DNA of 64,000 nt from Nissolia schottii (lineage: Eukaryota; Streptophyta; Magnoliopsida; Fabales; Fabaceae): assembly GCA_003254905.1 (NCBI GenBank), contig QANU01073111.1:480097-544096 (forward strand), written 5' to 3'. The notes under the pieces were generated by a model, which saw only the letters and a list, made by a program, of their open reading frames with translations, had not been told where the DNA came from and made no database searches. Made by a program: the position numbers and the translations under genes. This document shows positions 44,856-57,256 of this stretch, piece by piece. Each line of letters starts with the position of its first letter. Position 1 is the first letter of the stretch.

Positions 44856-47721
44856 TGTAACATCCCGCTTTTTTCCTTAATAAATATTTCGTGAATTAAA
44901 TAGGGGAAACAAGCTATCCCACAAGCTTTTAGATTAAAAGTGTCTGTAAAAAAAATTCTGCTCATTTTCACGAAATTCTGCAGACACTAGAATAAATCAT
45001 TTTTGTGATCCGAATACAATCGCGTGTCTAAGGTATCTGTAAAATATACGGTTACAGAAGAAAGTTCACAAGTACCTTAGATTGACTTAGGTTCTTCCTT
45101 AGAAAAATTAAGGGATCACAAGGACGTAATCATAATATTTTTAGGATAACCATACGCGAAGTATCGAAATCGGAAACGACTAAACCTGATCAAAATTGAT
45201 CTACCGGTGATCCTTAATTCTTGGCAAGACACAAGACCATTGCACATCCAAGAAGTGACCAAATGGCCAAGTCAAAAAGTCAAAGAGTGAGTCAAGGTGA
45301 TGAGTCACCATGCTTAGGTCATGCATGATGTCATCAAAGGGGTAAAATGGTAAATTGGTCAAAGGGCATTTTGGGAAAGTGAATTTCGTGGCTTGGCCTA
45401 TAAATACCCCTTAGAATCTGAAATTTAGAGAGAAAAAAAGAAAACCTTGCCAAAACTCTATCCAATTTCACACCCAGCAGTTATCTTGTTAAACCACAAA
45501 CCCAGAGACTTTCCTAGACAAACCCTAGCCAAAATTTTCCAGAGATTCCCTAATCTTAACACACCAAAATCCTCTTAATTTCCTAAAGAAATCTTGGAGA
45601 AACCTAGCCTAGAACTGGAGCTAGGAAACATCACAACAAGGCAAGAGGTTGTAGAAAGCACCGGAACCACAGGAAGACTTGAACAAGTGGGTAAACTGAC
45701 TTATCCACTGTCTATATGGTTTTATGTTAGATAATATATGATTTTAGGATGTTGTATGTGACCATGACTGTATATATGTGTTGTTGATATTTGTCTGGAA
45801 CTGTTGGTGCTATCTGTGATTCTGTCAGAATTTAGGAGAGCCTAAGCTGTTAACAAGGTTATATCACATTTTTAAGAGGAACTGTATGATGAGAATTTTA
45901 TCATGAAAAATAATGTTATTTTTGAGTTCTACACGAAAAATTGAGTGGGGATGTCAAGTTTTGTGATTTTTAGAGTCTTCGATGAATTTCTCAGGAAATA
46001 GAAGCAACACGACGTTTTCGGGCATATAAGGGTAAAATGGGTATTTCAAAAAAGTGACTGAGAAACTGAGTTGATTTTCAGAAAATATGGGTTTAGAAAT
46101 ATCAAAAACCTTAAGGCCAAGTCTTGAGCCCTTCGGGTTTTTGAGAATTAAAATTATGAAGAAAATAGGGTTTTACGAGGAAAAAACAGCATTTTGGGGG
46201 GAAGGGAGAAAGTGCATTTTCGTGATTTTGGGGTTCAAATTTGAATTTCTAAGTATAAAAAATGATCTTAGAGCTATCAAAAATCTTGGGGTAAGGTCTT
46301 GGACCTTTCCGGTTTCTGATAACTAAATACTAACAAAAAATAGACGTATTGAGAAAAGCATTGATACACCGTAGTTTCAAGCTACGTTCATGAGTATGTT
46401 TTATGTGAAGTGTTTTATGATAAATTAAACTAGCGTAATCTATGCTTTAATGATCTATGCATGCCTGTGTTGTTATGAGAGAGGAAATAATCTATGTTAT
46501 GTGATTATGTTGTTTATGGAACAAATGCTTGGATATATGCTATGTTATGTTTTAGCAAGTTATAGTATGTTTCCTATGATGATGAGAACATGATAATGAT
46601 GATGATAAGTACACTTCTGGTAGCGTCGATAGGGCATGCCAGTAGTGGAAACTCCAATGATGAATGATGAATGATATATGGTTATATATATGTATGATGT
46701 TTATGTTAAGGAAGAAATAACATTTGAGGCTATGAAGTTATGGTTATGTAAAGAAAAGAAGGATAAAAACCCATGAACGAACTCTTGACCACAGTAGAGT
46801 CAGAGTATTTGACCACAGGAGAGTCGAGGTACTAAGACACCAGGCCACAGTAGAGTCTGAGTGTACTGGGGGTTCCCGGCCACAGAAGAGTCAGGGATAC
46901 CTTAGAGATGAGCCGAGTCCAAGGAGTTCTCCAGACCACAGTAGAGTCGGAGAGTCCCTTGGCCACAACAGAGTCCGGGGAGGTCCAGCCACAACAGAGT
47001 TTGGAACGCTCTAAGGACGAGACAAGTCTCACAAAGTTTTATTAGGGTTCGACCACAATAGAGTCGGGGCTCAAAGAGTAGCAAGTCCGAAGATTTCTCC
47101 AGACCACAGGAAAGTCTGCGAGTCCCTTGACCATAGAAGAGTCTGGGGAGTTTTAGCCACATAAGAGTTTGAAACGCTCTAAGGACAAGGCAGGGTTCTC
47201 CTAACCACAGTAGAGTTGGGATGATCATGACGAGGTACGGATTAGGGTCCCCGTCCATAGAAGAGTTTGGAAACTACTCTTATCCCTCATTCATAAGAAT
47301 GAATGATATATATACGAAGCGAAGCTGAATGAGGTACATGAGAAATGAATGATGTATGTATGAATGAGAACTTGTTCCCTAAGAATTAGAATAGAGAACA
47401 TATGACTTAGATAAGGAAAGATTAGGTTCCCTCAGTCCCATAGTAATATAGGTAGCTGCTCAGGACTAGGTTGAATATTAATAACCAGTAGGGATGTAGT
47501 ATAACTGTGACATCTAGAGGCCCTTGAGCGGCGAAATCATAATTGAGAGTAAAACGAGCAGTGATGACTAAGGTTTCCCACTGAGAACGCAGAGTTCTCA
47601 CACCCGCTCATTTATGGTTCTAGGTAAGCACAACAAGGACGTCAGCGCGATACGTGGAGAAGTAGACTTGAAGAAGATGAACAGAGGAATAGAATAGCAG
47701 GGACTTGACTAAAGATGTTAC
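44856..47721 (+). mobile_element. LTR-like sequence beginning TGTAACATCCC
   Basis: TGTAACATCCC is a frequent start of Ty3/gypsy chromovirus LTRs, and GATGTTAC at 47714-47721 is its inverse, so these may be the two termini of one long (2.87 kb) LTR. A TATA-like CCTATAAATACCCC lies at 45398-45411, followed by a leader with many CCTAGCC/AACCC words, as in a retroelement promoter. No matching target duplication was found, and no gag or pol coding is present. The sequence may run on beyond 47721. The motif array at 46788-47266 lies inside. Confidence 0.45.
46788..47266 (+). repeat. Thirteen copies of a 15-base CCACAGTAGAGTC motif
   Basis: The pattern RRCCACARNAGAGTY occurs at about 46788, 46811, 46844, 46878, 46934, 46961, 46987, 47051, 47102, 47129, 47156, 47203 and 47252, all on the plus strand and separated by unrelated text of 8-50 bases. 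A higher-order copy of about 168 bases is also visible: the block around CTCCAGACCACA...GGAACGCTCTAAGGACGAG (46929 on) recurs from 47097. Confidence 0.85.
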
Positions 47722-47724
47722 GAT

Positions 47725-50700
47725 CACCCCTTAGTTAGTATGGTTTATGTTTGAGAAAGTATATGTATGTATTTCAAAACAATAATACAAGAGAATGAAT
47801 CTGCTAACGCTCATAATGCGAGATGTGAGAATGGCCCTTTTCATAATTCTGTCCTCCTGATTCAGTGGTGTTTTTATACCTGGGTTGGGCTTATGCTGAC
47901 TTCTGAAAAATAACGATTTGGGCTTACGCCTCTAGTATAATGCACATGTCTTTGTTTAAATCTGTGGCTTTTGGATCCTTTTTACTTTGAGAGCTGGGTT
48001 TGCTGTAGTTGGGGTGAGTTAAGTACATTTTTTTTTTGGGGTTGTTTTAGGGTCTTTTTTCGAGAAGAATTTAATGGTGTTTGACCCGTAACGTCGGAGC
48101 CTCTTTCAATTTTTAACCCTTGTTTGCTCTTTGGGCTGTCCTTGCTGTGGTTATGTCTGACTCCTCCCGTAATTGAGCTTTCGGTAAAAGAAAAAATTAA
48201 AAAAAGACCGAGGGGCCTCGCTTTGAAAAGGGTTCTTTTTTTATGAAAAAAATCGCATTTTGTAAGTAGAGAGTGAGAAAGAGTTTAAGTGTCTTTGTTG
48301 TGCATGGTGAGAAAAAATTTGTTTTAAGGTAATATAACGTCAGGACGAAAAACTTTACGAATAGTACTGCATGTTAAGGGTAAAATTGAGATTGGAAATT
48401 TCATGAAGTTAATTATGAGTAATCTTTTTTCATGATTCTAATCCATAAAACTTTCATCCTTGTTTTTAGTTCAATCAAACACACTTCAAGTAAGTATTTT
48501 CTTCGGGTAAAAAGAGAATATTTTGAGATTGAAAGTGTTAAGAGTTTTAAATTTGTGAGTGTTCTTTAAATTAAATTAATAATTATATTTTGTTCAAAAT
48601 TTAGTAATTTGATTTGCGAAACATCCACATGCATCGGCAGTAGAAGGCAAAGTTGGTATAACCAATTAACCATTGTTTTTTTTAGTTTTTTCTGCTCTGT
48701 TGGACACGATGCCTATGTATCTACAATTTCCCATAAAACTAATCTGACAACTGCTACAGCGATATGTTGTGATTGGAAATATCAGTGTTACTCCATAATA
48801 CGCAGCTATTGAGATTTGGAGTCCCATCTAAGAATTTAAACGAGTCACACACACATTGATATGATTCACAGTCCACTTGAAGAAAACAAGGTTGCAGCTT
48901 TAGCAGCAGCAGCAGCATTACTCTTATTTTAAGTCTGCAGAATTCTGAACCTGCTGTCAGTGCCCCCATTTGCCACTAATTTCCGAGGCCACAGTTTGAC
49001 CACATTATTAAACTTATTTTATATTTTCTCCCTATACTCTTGTATGTTTTAATAAATGTATATAAATTGAGAAAGTAATTAATGTGTACATATTTTTAAG
49101 AAAAATATATCAAATATTTAGATTAAATTATATTTATGAGAAATTATAATGTAATAAATATAATAATAAAAAATTTATAATAAATAGGGGGCATAATTCA
49201 AAATATAATAATTAATTATTTTTTAATTTAATTAAATAATAAATAATATTGAGCAAAATTTTGCATCAAGACATTTATAAAAGTGGACGAAGGAGTATAT
49301 GTGTGGGCAGTACTCCTCCGAGACAAATACATACAGAATCCGTTCGAAAAGAACCAATATCAATACGATGTTAATGAGAAATGGAAATGCAATAAGACAT
49401 GCTGAGATATGTTACATCTAATTTATATAGCTTTTATATGAATGTAATAAATATGAGTTTTCAGATAAAATACAATATCTAAGATAAATTTAATCAAATT
49501 GTTACCAAGTATCATGAGGGTGGTTCATAGGTAACGGAGAGCGTAGAGGGTAGCAACTTTTTGACTGCGGCGCAACTCTTCCTCATTGGTGGCTTCGATC
49601 TTCAGTTTGATGGTGGAGTGTATCTACACATACTCCAACGTCTAAATCAATTAGGTATTTTAGGTACTAAATTAAGGATTAAAATGTTATCATACTTCAA
49701 AATTTGTGAGATTATTTATAGAGATTGGTACCTAACATTAAGTTCATAATCACACATTATTCATATATATATAGAGAGAGAGAGAGAGACGGTACATGTA
49801 GGGGGAAAAGTGATCCTGCTATTATATTAACTAATTTGCAGTTTACTCTGTATCAAATCAGGAAAGCGAATATCTCTCCTCCATTAACAGTAACATGCCT
49901 CGGAAATGAAAGAAGTGTGCTAAGCAAAGTACCACATAGATAATATCTGCCTCAATCTCCTGTCTGCTGGGTCTTTGTACTTTGCATAAATATAACACAC
50001 AGCCATTATCAATTATCTCTTATCTATATATTTTACTCCCTTCTCGGTCCTGCTTCACCACGCTCAATCAAACACACGATAACACGTACAACGTTGGATA
50101 GAACATTAAGTTCAAACCCTCATAGGCACATTTCAGACTTAGGACCTGGGTTTGATTCTTAGAAAAGACACTAGTGGAGAGTAAACTTATGTACACCCAA
50201 CATATACCAGCTGGAACTGGAGATTGATTCTTAGCTTTGAACTGACAAATAAGAAGAGTCAACAGCTAGATCCGTTATGACTAGAATTTGCTTTTCCTGC
50301 CCAGCCCCCCCAAAAGGAGAAGTGAAAACTAAAAAGAAAAGAGTTATGTTATAGTTAAGTATTAGGAGTAGAATACTGTGTCACTTTACTTCTTATTTAT
50401 TTTTAGATGAAATTTTAATAAATCTCACGTTCTAATAAGATATCATCTAATAGTAAATAATATATGAGTCGACGTAGAGTCCCTAATGAAAGCAAAGGAG
50501 AGAAGTTTTTACAAAACAGGAAAGTAATGTAGCTCTCTCGGTGTGGTGTGGGTGTGAGTAGCTCTCTTAAGTGTAACCTTTCTTCTCTTGGGGTCTTTCA
50601 TTGCCAATGAAATGATGCATACTACTTATTTAAAAAAGAAAAATACTATGTAAAAGTAATCACACTAAAAGTAATCACACACAAGTGTTTGGTAACATCT

Positions 50701-50794
50701 AAAAGAGCGGATGATGAAACGAATTGCCATTGACAAAACGAATATGATTACCATGGTCATACATACATACATGTATACATATATACATACATAT

Positions 50795-50853
<59 letters not shown>

Positions 50854-51425
50854 ACATGTGAAGCTGCTTGCGTGTATTATCATATATATAGATCTCTAGC
50901 TCTATTAATCCATGTCGGACGTGCGCGCATCATGATTGAATTTTCCTGCCAAGTGAAAAAGTAAGTGCTTTTGTGGTATTAATACTCACAAAGACATATT
51001 GGAGACGATGTGTAACATCAGCTACCCCTTTTGTGCCGGAAAATGATATCTGTGCAACTAGTTTTGGTGGACAACCAGCAACTACAATCACCAAAAACGT
51101 GGTTTTAGATTTTGTTAATAAATATCCATACAACATTTGTTAAGGATTTAATAAAAGAAATTTTTACATTGAAAATATAAAAAAAAATTGACATTTTAAT
51201 GCATTTAATATTGTAAAAACTTTAAAAAAAATTATTATCGAATCCTTAACAAATGTTCTTATAAAACTTGTTAACTTCTCCCATCACTTTTAAGTTGGGC
51301 TCCACACTTGTGTGAATGTATTTGTTGGTTGTCCGCCAAAATAACTAACATTACTCTTTTGTGCCAGAGACAGACTTATCAAGCATAGGGTTTTAGGCTC
51401 AGACTGCATAGACAAAATAGATAGA
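47725..51425. other. AT-rich intergenic DNA with microsatellites
   Basis: No gene is supported. Noted simple repeats are (AG)n at 49772-49788, and an (AC)n run followed by a (TA)n run at 50796-50848. A short plus-strand frame near 48860-48935 (SPLEENKVAAL followed by an alanine run) matches no family I know. Nothing else stands out. Confidence 0.5.
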
Positions 51426-51429
51426 GGGA

Positions 51430-51640
51430 AATAAGAGAAAGAAGGAGCTCCCCTTCAGTCCAAGCACAGAGAAAGGAGGGATGTTGCAAAATAACTCCTG
51501 CTTCATTCACTCACACAATCACAATAGCTAGCAGCAACTATATACACTACTGAGTAGTGTGTGTATGAATGAGTCAGCAGTTACTTCGGCAACCCCATAT
51601 CCATGAGTGGACTGAAGGAAACTCCTTCACTCTCCTTCTC
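51430..51640 (-). ncRNA. MIR319: MIR319 primary hairpin
   Basis: On the minus strand TTGGACTGAAGGGGAGCTCC (51463-51444) is a miR319 sequence, sited on the 3' arm as in all plant MIR319 genes. The 5' arm at 51633-51606 reads GAAGGAGTTTCCTTCAGTCC on that strand and pairs with it almost throughout, allowing G-U pairs. The arms are about 145 bases apart. Inside the loop, CTGACTCATTCATAC on one side and GTGAGTGAATGAAGCAG on the other form the second stem typical of the long MIR319/159 foldback, which is cut loop-to-base. miR319 directs cleavage of TCP-family transcription factor mRNAs that control leaf growth and flower development. No protein-coding frame overlaps. Copy number and expression are unknown. 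Confidence 0.88.
51444..51463 (-). ncRNA. miR319: Mature miR319
   Basis: The 20-nt core starts with 5' U, as AGO1-loaded miRNAs do. Members often extend to 21-22 nt (through 51441). Compared with the common form TTGGACTGAAGGGAGCTCCC it has an extra G (GGGG), as some legume members do. The seed matches the TCP target site. Confidence 0.85.
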
Positions 51641-51901
51641 TCCCAGTAGGGCTGCAGCACTGTGAGTGCGACAATGTGATGAGTTATGTACATAATAACT
51701 GATGAAGCAGCAGCAGAAGAAGATGATGGTGATAGATGAGGAAATTAAGTGTTATATATATGTTTCTGAATATCAATAAATGAAACAATCTAGATAGATA
51801 GCCTCAAATAGGCCTATAATTCATTAATTATCTCCTCTCCTGTATTAATTTACAGATATTAGTTTGGGATCAATTAAATATAGCTAGGTAGCTATTTACC
51901 C

Positions 51902-51903
<2 letters not shown>

Positions 51904-51941
<38 letters not shown>
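51904..51941. repeat. AAT microsatellite
   Basis: Thirteen or so uninterrupted AAT units, a likely polymorphic site. It lies upstream of MIR319 (transcribed leftward), within its possible promoter. Confidence 0.95.
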
Positions 51942-51942
<1 letters not shown>

Positions 51943-51944
51943 GC

Positions 51945-53690
51945 TATCTAGCTTCACAGCAGGAAATTAAGGAACATCATATGACCACCAACAATTAATA
52001 ATATTAATCCAGCAGGTAGTTTTAAAAGAATAAAACTAATGCAAATACATTGGGGTTGAGTACGGCAACAAATTCTGGATTTTGTCAAATAAAGTAAAGA
52101 TTAATGAATATTGAAAAACAATCAGACGACTAAGTAGTTTTCCAAAAGTCACAACCCCTCTTTCATCATGATCTCAACCCAAATCTAATTGTACTTTCAA
52201 AAGCCATCAAACTCAAAACTAGAACATTAAGAGAAGATAAAAGTAGAAGGAGCTGAAATAGCAATTAAGAAGGACGGAATAAAACTAACAAGAAGTCTCA
52301 ATATATATATATATATATGTCCATGCAAGCTTACCAGCTCAGAGAAATTAAGTTTAATCACTTGAATAACATCTTCACAAAAAAAATTAGTACCAACATA
52401 TTAGGCTATATCATAAATCAAAATATTAATTCCAATTAAGAGCAAGCTAGCAGCATATATAGAATTGCCATATGGTCATTAATCACACCACATTTTTTTA
52501 AAAGATATACAACAAAGAAGATCCCTGGGCATGAAAAGACTTATTGATTAAAAGTTGGATGAGATGACAGAATGGAAAAACGAACTTGGACTTGGTGAGT
52601 AACAGATTAAGAAGATGAAGCTGAGACCAGAAAGGTGAAAGGGTGGGTAGGTTCTGCCAGAAACCCTAAATCTGGCAAGTAATGTGTTTTTTTTTCATTT
52701 TATGGATATCTGTGCTGAACAGAAGGAAGGAAAACGAGTGTTATAAATAAATGAAAAACTATGCAAAGACCAAAAGAACCTTGCAGGTAACCGAATGCCC
52801 AATAATGAAAAAAATTAAATTGATTAATTTATGAAAAATACTATATTATCAGAATTTTTCTCTCACAATGATGTTGCATGAGTTCTAACTATTAAATAAA
52901 TAAGTGAATTTTACTCTTTTTTTTTTACTTATTTAACCACCTTAATTAAATTGTTTTAAAATTTTGGTAATAATTCTAGCCAAATAGTATTACTCTTAAT
53001 TTATTACACTATTTTTTATTTTACAAAAATAAGAAAAAACAATTATAGACATGAGTGGTCATTGTCCCCACAAGAGTCAGAAACATGAAAGTGAATCCAA
53101 TATGCTAAAAAAAAAAAAGCTTAAGGGATGGATGGTTAATGTTAGGGATAATTCAAGTTAACTAGAGAGTAATGTTGCAATAACATGTAAAAAAAGAGAG
53201 TCAAAAGATAATTAATACAATTGATAATAAATTTATTCATATGTAATTTTAATTTTTCTTTGTGTGAGGATTATTTTGGTGGATGATATGTAATTAATAT
53301 TTTTAACAAGTTTGAGAACATGTCGTGATGTTGGTGGTGGGATGATCAATGTTAAACTTATCTAAGTTTTTAATGATTAAATTAAAAAAGTGTTACATTA
53401 ACACTTTCCTTTTCTATTTTGTTTAATTTGTAGTGATCCTTATAAATTTTACAGCATGCCCTCCTAACTTATTTACAATTTTGTGCATAAATTTACAAAA
53501 AAATTTAAATACAAACTAGTCTGAGGCCACACATACTCATATGTGTAGAAATGATACTTAAAAATATAAGTAACGTTTCTAATGTAGATTAAATTGAAAG
53601 GCATTTTATTTTACAAGTACACTTATTGACACCTAAGTTTTAAAATTTAATAATTTATTCTGTTATATCAAAAAGACACAAATAGCCTTA
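51945..53690. other. Region upstream of MIR319
   Basis: No coding sequence is seen. If the miRNA gene is transcribed leftward, its promoter and start lie here or nearer the hairpin. A TA microsatellite is at 52301-52318. No clear TATA box could be assigned. Confidence 0.4.
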
Positions 53691-53699
53691 AAAGCTACC

Positions 53700-54100
53700 T
53701 CTTACTCCACTTAAATCCAAATAATCCCAGAGTCCTCACGAGTCCACCACTCGTTCACTGTTCCCTTCCTCACTTCTTCCTTGGCTATTTGCCCCCTATT
53801 TTGTGACCACCGCACCACAACCAACCACCGTGCCAGAGCTCCACCTTCTTTCCTCTTCCAACAGCCACCCTCACGCCATCTTTGTCTTTGTCTTTGTGTC
53901 TCCCCACTGTCCCTCCACCCTTGCCCCTGCCCTCGTCAAGACCCACAAACGGAGCTCCGTATTAACATACAGGGCATTTATATATGCATTATGTATTCTA
54001 AACAGCCTAGCAGATCCACCTCCATGAGTGGGCTCCTCTATCCATTCTTATTGAGGCCAATCTATAGTCATTATTGATTAATAACAGTGATTGTGGCAAA
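53700..54100. other. CT-rich island of unknown origin
   Basis: This stretch is markedly richer in C and T than its surroundings (for example CTTTGTCTTTGTCTTTGTG and CCACCACTCG). Two overlapping plus-strand frames (53781-54077 and 53803-54027) show no domain and a Pro/Ser/His bias that follows from base composition. It could be a captured leader of some gene. No call is made. Confidence 0.3.
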
Positions 54101-54288
54101 AACAAAGCGGTTCTTAGTAAAAGAAAAATAATTAAAAAAAAAAACACTTTCAATCAAATTTTCAAGGAAAATTTTCATCAAATTTGTTAACCCCTTGCCA
54201 GTTATCATCCCTGACAAGTTGTCTTTATCAGCAGGTTCCTATAGATTTAAAAGCTCTGCAATGGTGGGGAGGTTTTCTGCATCAGCGA

Positions 54289-55134
54289 TAGGGCTGACAA
54301 AATGAGCTCGGCCCGTTTGCCCATTTATATGGACAGGCTTTACATGAAAAAATATGTCCGTAAAAATTTGAAAAAAAAAAATGGCCCGACCCGTTTAGGC
54401 TTGCGGGTTAACCCGTGAAATATTTTTTTATTTATAAAAAAAATCAATTTTTTAGAAGTTTCATTTTGGATTCTAAATTTTATTTTGGAGTTTTAAGAGT
54501 TTACTTATAATTGATCATATTTAACTATTTGTTATGCTTAACTACTTAATTATATTTATATTGCTATACAGCTGAAGTTCTATGACATAGATATTAATAA
54601 ATTTTGCATTCTATTCCTTTAATGAGTGCCTCCGCACTACAAGTTGATATATATTTTCAAACCTTATTTATTATTGATTAATCTACGAGAAAGAGTTTCA
54701 ATTGTATTTTTTATCAATAACATAACAATACCCCCATCAATGTTATATGCCGTCATTTAATTAATAAAAGTTGTATTAATTCATGAATCGAGTTCAAATA
54801 GCATTTGAAAGCATTTGATATCTTTCAAGCAAGATAGTTGAAGGAACAAAAAAGATAATATAACATCGCAGTCAACCATTTAAACTATTTCTTTCTAATT
54901 AATTAATAGATAGACGATAAAAAATAATTAAAAATGATCTCGCATACTTATTCCCAACTTTGTATTTAAATCATAAAAAATAGACCAAAATTTTAATTTT
55001 TTTTAAAAAAAATAAACGGACTAGTGGACAGACCCATTTAAGCCCGCAGACAGATCATAAACAAGTCGGATCTTAAAAATAATTTTGGCCCGGCCCGTTT
55101 AGGCCCATCGGGCTCGCCCGTTTGACACCCCTAA
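54289..55134. mobile_element. Non-autonomous hAT element (GCCCGTTTGACACCCCTA termini)
   Basis: The left end TAGGGCTGACAAAATGAGC and the right end GCCCGTTTGACACCCCTAA are the well-known imperfect inverted termini of plant hAT elements, with GGCCCG/CGGGCC blocks continuing inward. Flanks ATCAGCGA (54281-54288) and TTCAGTGA (55135-55142) agree at 6 of 8 positions. The 846-base inside is AT-rich and non-coding. Confidence 0.8.
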
Positions 55135-55142
55135 TTCAGTGA

Positions 55143-56679
55143 GACCAGTTGAGGAGTGGAGGGCACTTCCGTAAGGGTGGGGGTAGAGTAGTAAATTAAT
55201 TCAGCACATTTAAATGAATAGACTTAGTTAATTGAGTAGAAATATCCCAATAACATGTATTTTCACCCTAATAAATACTCTGTTTTTTGGCCTTTAGATC
55301 TAAACTTTTTTCAGATCAACAGTGGATAGATTAGTATATTGTGGGCTAAGTGCATCCACATTAAATGTACACCAAATTGACATGCACATTGAAGACATTA
55401 CTAAAATAATATATCGTTTGAATATAATTTTTAGATACTGTTTGGGAATGTGACTAGACGAGCATATTTGAACAGCAAGTAAAATGCTGTGTTGTTTTCA
55501 AGATTGATGAGTAAGAATATTATATATACACATCAAGACAACCGACAACATAACATCCTTATCGATCCCACTGTTCTGGGTATGCAACCTTCATCTTTTG
55601 CTGAACCGCATCTCTACACAATTATTAACATGATTAAATATATGTTGACGGTTGCCCTAGTCTTTTCCTATAAAAGTACTTTTGAGATTTCAATCAATTA
55701 GCCAATCCAAAAATATGAGAGTAGTTGAGAGTTTTACTACTTAAAAATATTATCTGTATGCTTAAAAAATAGTTACTTAACAATCATTTGAATAGAGAAA
55801 TAAACATTACAATATAGAAAAATAAATATTATCAAACACGGAAAATGAACAATATTAAACACATGTGTGTACAGACATGTATAAATGTTCGGTGACAATG
55901 CTTATTTATCTATTTTATAGCAATATTAAACTCGCATGTGTACAAACATACATTATATTTAGTGACAATTTTTATTTCTCTTTAGTGTAATGTGTATTTC
56001 TTTGTTTTGTGATATTTATTTTTCTATAAGTAGCTCTTTTTCTTTTATTAATAATGAGATTGTTCACAACTTTTATTTGTTATTTGTTTTATGAGTGACA
56101 ACTTGTTTCTTTGAAGAAGAAGAAGAAAAAAAGCCTACCATATTAGTTTAGTCTTTGCAACTACCAAAGTGTGGTCTTTTCTAAAAAAGATATTAATTCG
56201 TATGTATTATTAGTGTAAAATAATTTTGAATTATCATTTTTTTTATGTTATCGTCTAATTATGTATTGTCACGCTAATAACATGGATTAACTTTTATCCA
56301 CGTTAATTTAAAAATCTTACATATAATCATATGTCATAGTGCAAAACCTTTTTACAATGACAAAGCGAAAATTAGTTTCCATTGAAAAGAATGAATGAGT
56401 ATCATAAGTTGCAAGAGAGATTGAGGTTCACACAAGAATTAATGATGATCAAGAAAACAGAGGGAAGTATAAATAAGATCCATAAGATAATATAGTTAAT
56501 GGTAAAAATTAACACAAGATCAATTTTGAGATTGAGAATCTATTGCCAGTTAATAATTCACGTTTATTTAAATATAATTAAATAAAAATCAATGAAGTTA
56601 AAAATTAAGTAAAGCGCATCTTAAATAAAATTAATAGATATAATTGTATAATATGCCTGTCCAAATATAAGATGCATAT
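55143..56679. other. AT-rich intergenic DNA
   Basis: No gene, repeat array or element with clear ends is recognised. Confidence 0.5.
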
Positions 56680-56687
56680 ATAGCACT

Positions 56688-57248
56688 TAGAGGTGTACAA
56701 ATTGGGTGAATCAATCTTTCCAACTCATCCAATCCACCACACTCATGTAACTTAAAGCCGAATCAGATCGGCTCGACTTGAAGTCAACTAATTCTTGAGT
56801 AAGAACTTATTCTACTCAATGTTTTATTGCTTAGGTCTTGAGTTATTAGATTCTGAAGTCAAATCGACTTGTTTATCCAACGAAGATTTTTTTATTTTAT
56901 TTTATTTTTATCTAATTCTACCCAATCCCAATGCCCCTTATCCCTGACAAAAGAAAGAAAGAAAGAAACTTTACCCAAATCAACCAACCCCCCTAAAAAA
57001 AAGAAAAAAGAAACGCTCAAATTCAAAAAAAAAACCCTCAAAACTCCAAAGTAATGATAAATTTCTAAATAAAAAATACCTCAATCACTCTTTGACTTAC
57101 TCATTTCGTTCAATAAACCAATAAATCAACTCGACGAATTATCCGATTTAAAACTACACCACTCAATTCACTCAACCTATTATATGATTAGTTGGTTGGA
57201 TGGGTTCATCCAAAAAATATGACTCAAATTAGATGACACACACTCTTA
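56688..57248. mobile_element. Non-autonomous hAT-like element
   Basis: The left end TAGAGGTGTACAAATTGGG and the right end, on the other strand TAAGAGTGTGTGTCATC, form weak inverted termini. The flanks ATAGCACT (56680-56687) and ATAACACT (57249-57256) agree at 7 of 8, a hAT-sized duplication. Repeated GACTTGAAGTCAA/AAGTCAAATCGACTTG words lie inside. No transposase. Confidence 0.55.
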
Positions 57249-57256
57249 ATAACACT

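Noticed and set aside
47714..47726. GATGTTAC as the certain right end of the 44856 LTR
   Set aside because: It is the inverse of the left terminus, but it is not followed by CA or by a copy of the left flank, so the end is given as tentative only.
50711..50899. Frame with alternating His-Thr and Ile-Tyr repeats
   Set aside because: Translation of the adjacent AC and TA microsatellites.
51605..51635. Plus-strand reading of the TGGACTGAAGG segment as the mature miRNA
   Set aside because: On the plus strand the miR319-like word would lack the GAGCTCC part (it reads GGAAACTCC); the minus-strand reading gives the full mature sequence on the 3' arm and the family's usual geometry.
53781..54077. 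Two plus-strand frames in the CT-rich island
   Set aside because: Composition-driven, overlapping in two frames, with no domain or splice support.
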